A DNA stretch of 11,403 bases from Candidatus Zixiibacteriota bacterium. GTDB taxonomy: Bacteria > Zixibacteria > MSB-5A5 > CAIYYT01. The position numbers and the translations under genes are program-made. The first letter of the stretch is position 1; every line of letters begins with the position of its first letter. The stretch is from positions 1 through 11,403 of the forward strand of contig CAUJJY010000174.1 of NCBI GenBank assembly GCA_963205155.1, read 5' to 3'. The notes beneath the pieces are model-generated. The model saw nothing but the letters and a program-made list of their open reading frames with translations, was not told the DNA's origin and did no database searches. Below, piece after piece: positions 6,653-11,403 of this stretch.

Positions 6653-8050
6653 ATGACAGGACAATCTCAAATCAGACAAGCCAAGGGTACGATTTCGAAG
6701 CAGATTTGGGGGCTGATGTCAGTGTTAATTGTTCTCACTGGGGCAGGTGTCATTTCTGCGCAACCGAAGGCAGGAGATGCGGCGCTGGGAACGCAGAAGT
6801 ACGATAGTTACGAGACACCCGACTATTGTGGGACCTCTTGTCATGTGGGATTCTATCAGCAGTGGCGACAGGCGATGATGTCGCAGTCGTACACACATCA
6901 TTGGGATGAGATCGAATACTTCAAACTTGCCGTTCCCCATGCCGAGAAGGATCCGGTGGTTGCGGGAGTCAAGGCCGGTTGCAATGGCTGTCACGCGCCG
7001 TTGGCATTTCTGGCGGGCGATGTTCCCCCTGCCCGTCCGGAAGCGGGTTCGCGGGCCAATGAGGGTGTGCAGTGTGAAGTCTGTCACTCGATCACCGGAT
7101 TTGAGGGCGATACGCCTTTCAATTTTAATTGGATTTCGGTCCCGGGCGAGGACAAGCAGGGTCCGCGCGCACAAGGTGAGTCACCTGCACACAAGATGGT
7201 GAAGAACGATTTCCTCGCGACCGCTGAATTCTGCGGCACCTGCCACAATGAGAAGTCGCCATATGGTGTTTGGGTGAAGTCCACCCACTTGGAATGGAAA
7301 GAGGGACCGTATGCGGCACAAGGAGTGACTTGCCAGCAGTGTCATATGACCTTTGCTCCGGGCGAAAGCGCGGAGATGGGGACGAAGTATCCCGATGTTC
7401 GGCAACATCTCTTCCACGGTGCACATGATCCGGGCAAAGTGCGCGGGACAATCGAGTTGAGGATTCATCCCGACATTCGCGAGGCGGAGCCGGGAGAAGC
7501 GGTGAAGTTCACAGTCGCGTTATTCAATCAGAAGACGGGGCATAAATTCCCGTCGGGATCGGTGGAAGACCGCATTGTTTGGCTCCACGTCGAAGCGACA
7601 GACGTTGCCGGGAAGAAGTATCATCTCAAAGTCGATCCCAAGGGATTCGCGGGCGAAGAGTATACAATTTCAGCTGACGTACTTGCCTATCAAGATATGG
7701 GTATAGCGTTGAATGAGCCGGACTTCAAGGGCGTCCAACGCGACGGCATACCAGTTGGTAATCGCATTTTCCGGATGGCGTATTTTGATCCGCAGGGTCG
7801 AATGACAATTCAACAGTGGAATACAAAATCGCAGGGTGTGGATTATCGCCTTGGACCGCGCGAGACGAAGTTAGAGACGTTCACCTTTAATCTTCCCGAC
7901 GATGTTGCACCGGGCGAACTCAAAGTGACGGCGACGCTGAACTATCAACTTCTTGTTAAACCGGTGGCGGATTTTCTCGGTGTTCCCGAAGAGGAATCTC
8001 GCGTAATGTTTGTCAACGATCACTCGACAACTATCACGGTTCTGCCGTAG
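6653..8050 (+). CDS. Secreted multiheme c-type cytochrome (five heme sites, one CxxxCH)
   Basis: A 465-residue protein with an N-terminal signal segment (hydrophobic residues 19-36, SAQ) and five heme c attachment motifs: CGTSCH (59-64, the uncommon CxxxCH form), CNGCH (110-114), CEVCH (141-145), CGTCH (194-198) and CQQCH (227-231). The first motif followed by FYQQW..AMMSQSY resembles the cytochrome c554-type fold. After residue about 265 comes a heme-free beta-rich domain with TGHKFPSG (about 299-306), a motif seen after the heme region in other multiheme cytochromes. It would act in the periplasm or at the cell surface as an electron carrier. A strong Shine-Dalgarno, AGGAGG, lies upstream of the ATG. 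It is the first gene of an operon with the heme-bearing barrel protein 13 bases downstream. No CxxCK motif is present, so it is not a typical NrfA nitrite reductase. Confidence 0.9.
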   Translation: MTGQSQIRQAKGTISKQIWGLMSVLIVLTGAGVISAQPKAGDAALGTQKYDSYETPDYCGTSCHVGFYQQWRQAMMSQSYTHHWDEIEYFKLAVPHAEKDPVVAGVKAGCNGCHAPLAFLAGDVPPARPEAGSRANEGVQCEVCHSITGFEGDTPFNFNWISVPGEDKQGPRAQGESPAHKMVKNDFLATAEFCGTCHNEKSPYGVWVKSTHLEWKEGPYAAQGVTCQQCHMTFAPGESAEMGTKYPDVRQHLFHGAHDPGKVRGTIELRIHPDIREAEPGEAVKFTVALFNQKTGHKFPSGSVEDRIVWLHVEATDVAGKKYHLKVDPKGFAGEEYTISADVLAYQDMGIALNEPDFKGVQRDGIPVGNRIFRMAYFDPQGRMTIQQWNTKSQGVDYRLGPRETKLETFTFNLPDDVAPGELKVTATLNYQLLVKPVADFLGVPEEESRVMFVNDHSTTITVLP

Positions 8051-8051
8051 T

Positions 8052-8055
8052 GAGG
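8052..8055 (+). promoter_or_regulatory. Ribosome binding site deciding the start of the heme-barrel gene
   Basis: GAGG ends 8 bases before the ATG at 8064, two bases after the stop of the cytochrome gene. This favours 8064 over the in-frame upstream ATG at 8010, which lies inside the cytochrome gene and would spoil the signal peptide. Confidence 0.7.
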
Positions 8056-8063
8056 ATGATGTC

Positions 8064-9239
8064 ATGAGGAAGTTATACTCGAGCATAGTTGCAGTAACGA
8101 TTCTGGCGTTGGCGGCCACGGTGATCGCGTTGATCCAGAATGACGAGTTGTTCGCGATACCGGCATTTGCGCGCAAGTACAATATGTCGTGCACAACCTG
8201 CCATGCGCCCTTTCCCTTACTGAAAGACTACGGCGATGAATTTGCGGGGAACGGATTTGTTCTGAAAGACAAGGATGCAACAAGGTATTTTGCGGACACC
8301 GGGGACAAGAATCTCTCGCTGATCCGGGATTTGCCGTTTGCGGTGAGACTTGAAGGGTATCTCACGCACGATACCGAAGCGGGTCATACCGTGGACTTTA
8401 CCTCGCCCTATCTGGTCAAGTTGCTTTCGGGCGGATCGCTCGGAAAGAACGTAGCGTACTATTTCTACTTCTTCTTGAGTGAACGCGGCGAAGTGGCCGG
8501 GCTGGAAGATGCCTTTGTGATGTTTAACAATCTGGGAGGCTCGGAACTTGATCTCTATGTGGGTCAGTTCCAGGTGTCAGACCCGCTGTTCAAACGGGAA
8601 TTGCGTTTACCGCTGGAGGATTATCAGATTTACCGGGTCAAGCCGTTCGGCTCGAATCTGAACTTGACCTACGATCGCGGAATTATGGCGACCTACGGCT
8701 TTGAGACTGGCACCGATGTTATTTTTGAGATCGTCAATGGAAGCGGTATCGGCGAAGCGAATGCTGACCGGCTCTACGACAACGACAAGTACAAGGCGGT
8801 TATGGGCAGAATCTCGCAGGACCTGCCGCAGGTGGTCAGAATTGGCGGATTCGCTTACTACGGCAAGGAAGCAACGGGGCTTTCCTCTGTTAATCGTGTG
8901 AGCATGCTGGGTCCCGATATGACGATAGCATTTGATAAGGTAGCGTTCAATATTCAGTATGTTGAGCGGCGGGATAAGATCGTTGGATCTTCAATCGATC
9001 GCGAGACAAGGGGGGCGTTCGCGGAAGTCGTTTACTGGCCGAACGGCGACCGGAGCCGCTGGTATGCGACGGGTCTGTTCAATTGGGTTGAATCGGATGA
9101 CGGAGATGTCGAATACAAAACGATAACCGCTCATGTGGGGCATCTGCTTCAGACCAATATCCGGCTGGTGGGGGAATTGCGATATGACTTGAAGGCCGAG
9201 GAGATGAAACTGGTTGGAGGTTTTGTCGCGGCATTTTAG
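8064..9239 (+). CDS. Cyc2-like fused monoheme cytochrome / outer-membrane beta-barrel protein
   Basis: A 391-residue protein with a signal segment (residues 1-31, KLYSSIVAVTILALAATVIAL), then a short heme domain, AFARKYNMSCTTCHAPFPLL, with a single CTTCH at 43-47 and a G..FAGNGF tail. The rest (about 85-391) is made of alternating amphipathic strands, such as VAYYFYFFLSE, ELDLYVGQFQ and WYATGLFNWV, and ends in Phe, the usual C-terminal signal of outer-membrane barrels. This layout, one heme plugged at the N-terminus of a porin, is that of Cyc2-type outer-membrane cytochromes used in extracellular Fe(II) oxidation. The FAR....C..CH...P.L...G..F..NG spacing is also similar. Sequence similarity to true Cyc2 is judged by eye only; a porin-like relative with another electron-transfer role is possible. 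It is transcribed with the multiheme cytochrome upstream. Confidence 0.8.
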   Translation: MRKLYSSIVAVTILALAATVIALIQNDELFAIPAFARKYNMSCTTCHAPFPLLKDYGDEFAGNGFVLKDKDATRYFADTGDKNLSLIRDLPFAVRLEGYLTHDTEAGHTVDFTSPYLVKLLSGGSLGKNVAYYFYFFLSERGEVAGLEDAFVMFNNLGGSELDLYVGQFQVSDPLFKRELRLPLEDYQIYRVKPFGSNLNLTYDRGIMATYGFETGTDVIFEIVNGSGIGEANADRLYDNDKYKAVMGRISQDLPQVVRIGGFAYYGKEATGLSSVNRVSMLGPDMTIAFDKVAFNIQYVERRDKIVGSSIDRETRGAFAEVVYWPNGDRSRWYATGLFNWVESDDGDVEYKTITAHVGHLLQTNIRLVGELRYDLKAEEMKLVGGFVAAF

Positions 9240-9279
9240 GAATACTTAATTGACTATATGTCGGGATTGGTAGTCAGGG

Positions 9280-9311
9280 CACGCTGTGGACTAAGGTTCG
9301 CAGCGTGTTTT
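9280..9311 (+). terminator. Intrinsic terminator of the cytochrome operon
   Basis: CACGCTG (9280-9286) pairs with CAGCGTG (9301-9307); inner wobble pairs can extend the stem to 11 bp with loop CTAAGG. TTTTACTTT follows directly. It lies 40 bases after the barrel gene's stop, before the convergent msrB gene. Confidence 0.8.
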
Positions 9312-9334
9312 ACTTTGTATCGTCGCGATAATCG

Positions 9335-9886
9335 TTATTCGCCGGCGGGGAGGAATTTAAGAGCGGTGGAATTGATGCAATAGCGCAGACCGGTCGGACG
9401 CGGACCGTCCTCGAAGAGATGGCCGAGGTGGCTGTCGCAGCGCGCGCAGATGACTGCGACGCGGATCATACCGCCCGAGAGATCGGCTTCGGTGACCACG
9501 CTTGATTCGGTAGCGGGTTTGTAGTAGCTGGGCCAGCCGGTGCCGGAATCGAATTTAGTTCCTGAACTGAAGAGTTCGTTGCTGCAAGCGGCACAAAGAT
9601 AGGCGCCCTCGCCCTTGTGGTTGTGGAACTCGCCGGTGAAGGCACGTTCGGTGCCGTTTTCGCGCATGACGCGATACTGTTCTTTGGTCAGCAGACGGCG
9701 CCACTCGGTTTCGGTTCGTTCGATTCGATCAGTCATTGCGATTTCGATTTCACTTTCATTTTGCGTCAGAGTTCCGGGCAGTTGATTATGTTGTTGGTTC
9801 CGCCTGGAGGCACCGATTGCCAGCATGATGCCTATCACAATTACGGCGATGAGCGTCAATATCGGAAATGAAACTTGTCTTCGCAT
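9335..9886 (-). CDS. msrB: Membrane-anchored methionine-R-sulfoxide reductase
   Basis: A 183-residue protein that reduces the R epimer of methionine sulfoxide in oxidised proteins. Residues 7-26 are a hydrophobic anchor or uncleaved signal, followed by a polar linker and the MsrB domain from about 58. Landmarks are zinc-binding CAAC (98-101) and CARC (147-150), GTGWPSYY (115-122), SHLGH (152-156), and catalytic Cys170 in RYCINS. Where many MsrBs have SGCGWPS with a recycling Cys, this one has Thr116, so regeneration may use another route. GGAGG five bases or so before the ATG at 9886 supports the long form with the membrane segment; Met51 would give a cytosolic form. It lies 113 bases downstream of nfo on the same strand. 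The anchor suggests it repairs exported proteins. Confidence 0.95.
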   Translation of the reverse strand: MRRQVSFPILTLIAVIVIGIMLAIGASRRNQQHNQLPGTLTQNESEIEIAMTDRIERTETEWRRLLTKEQYRVMRENGTERAFTGEFHNHKGEGAYLCAACSNELFSSGTKFDSGTGWPSYYKPATESSVVTEADLSGGMIRVAVICARCDSHLGHLFEDGPRPTGLRYCINSTALKFLPAGE

Positions 9887-9999
9887 AAATCCTCCGGAAC
9901 TGCCTCAATCGAAGCAGCCTCCATCGGATTAAACAGAGAACGGCAAGGCGATGTTCCGTTTGTGTCTGCAGAGAACAAGAAATCGAGTTGCTGTGACAA

Positions 10000-10878
10000 T
10001 CACTTGACAGAAGGAGCGGCGGCGAGCTTGCGCAACAGCGCCAAATTGCGTTTGTCGTCTTCGTATTCCTCGTCTTTCGGCGTTTCGAGCAGTTTCGGGA
10101 TTTTGGCGAATCGGGCGTCCTGCATGATGAATTTGAAGGCATCGGCGCCAATCTTGCCGTCGCCGAGATGGGTGTGGCGGTCGACGCGAGAGCCGAGATC
10201 CTTGATCGAATCGTTGAGGTGAATCACTTTGAGATATTTCATGCCAATGATCTTCGCGAAGGATTTCATGGTCTTGTCGTACTCGGCTTTGGTGCGAATG
10301 TCGTAACCGGCGGCAAAGATATGGCAAGTATCAAGGCAGACGGAAACGCGCGTTTTGTCTTCTACGCCTGCGATCATTTCGGCAATCTGCTCGAACGTGT
10401 AGCCGAGGTGAGACCCCTGCCCCGCCGTGAGTTCGAGGCTGATGCGTGCCTTGGCATTTGGCGTCTTGTCGATGCAGATATTGAGCGACTCGATGATTTT
10501 CTTCATGCCATATTCCGGCGTCCCGTCGACCGGCGAACCGGGATGAAGGACGACATCCGGGATGCGGACTTGCTCGGCCCGCTGAATTTCGTCGATAAGC
10601 GCTTTGATCGACTTGTCATGAAAGTCCTGATTTGGAGTGGCGAGATTGATCAAATATGCCGTGTGGGAGATGACGGGGGCGATGCCGGAGGCCTCCTGCG
10701 CATCGAGGAACTTCTCAGCTTCCTCGTCAGTGGTGGGACGCTGCTCCCAACGGTTGTTGTTCTTGGTGAAGATCTGGATGGTCGTACAACCGGTGTTGAT
10801 GCCGTGTTGGATGGCGTTATGCAGACCGCCGGAGGTCGACATATGGGCGCCGATGAGAAGTGAATCCTTTTTGGGCAT
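10000..10878 (-). CDS. nfo: Endonuclease IV (AP endonuclease)
   Basis: A 292-residue protein, close to the usual 280-300. It cleaves the backbone 5' of abasic sites and trims blocked 3' ends in base excision repair in the cytoplasm. All nine metal ligands of the trinuclear zinc site can be found by comparison with E. coli Nfo: His72 (ISHTAY), His112 (VLHPGS), Glu149 (LELTAGQG), Asp183 and His186 (CLDTCH), His220 (VIHLNDS), Asp233 and His235 (DRHTHLGDG), and Glu265 (LLETP). The N-terminal IGAHMSTSGG is typical of the family. GGAGGAAA upstream of the ATG at 10878 fixes the start. It lies 64 bases after the DUF393 gene on the same strand and is followed by msrB. Confidence 0.97.
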   Translation of the reverse strand: MPKKDSLLIGAHMSTSGGLHNAIQHGINTGCTTIQIFTKNNNRWEQRPTTDEEAEKFLDAQEASGIAPVISHTAYLINLATPNQDFHDKSIKALIDEIQRAEQVRIPDVVLHPGSPVDGTPEYGMKKIIESLNICIDKTPNAKARISLELTAGQGSHLGYTFEQIAEMIAGVEDKTRVSVCLDTCHIFAAGYDIRTKAEYDKTMKSFAKIIGMKYLKVIHLNDSIKDLGSRVDRHTHLGDGKIGADAFKFIMQDARFAKIPKLLETPKDEEYEDDKRNLALLRKLAAAPSVK

Positions 10879-10909
10879 GCGATAGTTTCCTCCGTGATAT
10901 CGAAACGCA

Positions 10910-10938
10910 AATTAACAAAAATGGATGCTCACAGTCAA
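10910..10938 (-). promoter_or_regulatory. Possible promoter for nfo
   Basis: On the minus strand TTGACT (10938-10933), 17 bases, TTAATT (10915-10910). The -35 is a five-of-six match, the -10 weak. It falls in the 64-base gap before nfo, so nfo might be transcribed separately from the DUF393 gene. Confidence 0.3.
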
Positions 10939-10942
10939 TGCT

Positions 10943-11362
10943 TCAGTCGAGGAATCGTTCCTGTTCGTGCGCTGTTGGAATCCGACACTGGTCACGTTTG
11001 CCGAACCAGCGATAGCGGCGGCGGGCAATGAAATCGTATAGGAAGTCACGGATGGGGCGCGGGATAAGGACGAAAACATAGAGTAGACGCCAGATTCCGC
11101 CCAGAAGTCGCAGAACTTTCAGGATTGCGGCTGACTTTGTGTAGAATCCATCTTGGTCGATCAAGATGACCGATTCGAGTACGTCTGAATCATAGCCATG
11201 CTTCAACAAGAGCTGCTTTCCGCCAGTTGATTGTTGTGCCGCGAATTTCAATCTGTGTTTGGAGTCAGCAGCGAGCAGAAAGTTCACCCAGAAGTTGCAG
11301 AGATTGCAGTGGCCGTCGAAAAGTAACACCGGTTGAGCCGTCGTAGGGTCGGGCATTGTCAT
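10943..11362 (-). CDS. DCC-family (DUF393) thiol-disulfide oxidoreductase-like protein
   Basis: A 139-residue protein of the YuxK/DUF393 family, predicted to have a thioredoxin-like fold. The family hallmark DxxCxxC is seen at residues 16-22 as DGHCNLCN (Asp16, Cys19, Cys22). The middle region KSAAILKVLRLLGG and the C-terminal W.GKRDQCRIP pattern are also typical. No reaction has been firmly assigned to this family; redox activity is inferred from the CxxC. Two ATGs, at 11362 and 11356, are both plausible and neither has a clear Shine-Dalgarno. The frame stays open to the right edge, so a longer N-terminus cannot be excluded, but the DCC motif normally lies very near the start. It is upstream of and co-directional with nfo. 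Confidence 0.88.
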   Translation of the reverse strand: MTMPDPTTAQPVLLFDGHCNLCNFWVNFLLAADSKHRLKFAAQQSTGGKQLLLKHGYDSDVLESVILIDQDGFYTKSAAILKVLRLLGGIWRLLYVFVLIPRPIRDFLYDFIARRRYRWFGKRDQCRIPTAHEQERFLD

Positions 11363-11403
11363 TGTCAGGTTGCCCCACGGGCGTGCAGCTGTTGGATTCT
11401 TTC

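Noticed and set aside
8010..8063. Extended N-terminus of the heme-barrel protein from the ATG at 8010
   Set aside because: It overlaps the cytochrome coding region, and GAGG at 8052-8055 is well placed for the ATG at 8064, which begins a proper signal segment.
10168..10863. 231-codon plus-strand open frame opposite endonuclease IV
   Set aside because: The minus-strand frame contains every Nfo metal ligand and a good ribosome site; the plus frame shows no family features and is a codon-bias shadow.
11363..11403. Minus-strand frame of 12 codons ending in TGA at 11367-11365, possibly the end of an upstream gene overlapping the DUF393 start region
   Set aside because: Twelve codons are too few to tell from chance, and the DUF393 frame itself is also open to the edge.

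Overview
The window reads as a piece of a diderm (outer-membrane-bearing) bacterial chromosome of moderate GC content. The evidence for an outer membrane is a heme-bearing beta-barrel protein ending in Phe. The two large secreted proteases end in a dockerin-like module of the form GDA..(V)xISDAVxLINYIFxGGPAP. From memory this tail is frequent in candidate phylum Zixibacteria and related lineages of the FCB group, so I infer such an organism. That assignment is an inference, not something the sequence proves.

Layout. At the left edge (1-1583, minus strand) a squalene-synthase-family gene is followed by the 5' part of a CADD-family gene. CADD is the alternative, self-sacrificing p-aminobenzoate synthase first studied in Chlamydia. 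Facing the other way, 1716-2192 encodes a YbaK-type aminoacyl-tRNA deacylase that starts with TTG. A 30-base perfect palindrome at 2240-2269 is a bidirectional terminator between it and the next, convergent block. That block (2289-6319, minus strand) holds two tandem paralogous secreted M43/pappalysin-like zinc metalloproteases. Each has a signal peptide, a catalytic domain, thrombospondin type-3 calcium repeats, an Ig-like domain and a Cys-bearing dockerin-like tail.

A 333-base divergent intergenic region (6320-6652) carries a sigma70-like promoter for the proteases. Facing it are a promoter, three inverted repeats and a strong Shine-Dalgarno sequence leading into a two-gene plus-strand operon (6653-9239). 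The operon encodes a secreted multiheme cytochrome c with five heme sites, one of them CxxxCH. It is followed by a beta-barrel protein with a single N-terminal CxxCH, whose layout resembles the Cyc2-type fused cytochrome-porins. Together they look like a compact electron conduit across the outer membrane, and this is the most interesting part of the window. A hairpin with a T-run ends the operon.

The right part (9335-11362, minus strand) has three co-directional genes: a DCC-family (DUF393) thiol-disulfide oxidoreductase-like protein, endonuclease IV (nfo), and a membrane-anchored methionine sulfoxide reductase B. All three fit a redox or oxidative-damage theme. I saw no tRNA, rRNA, CRISPR array, insertion sequence or phage gene.
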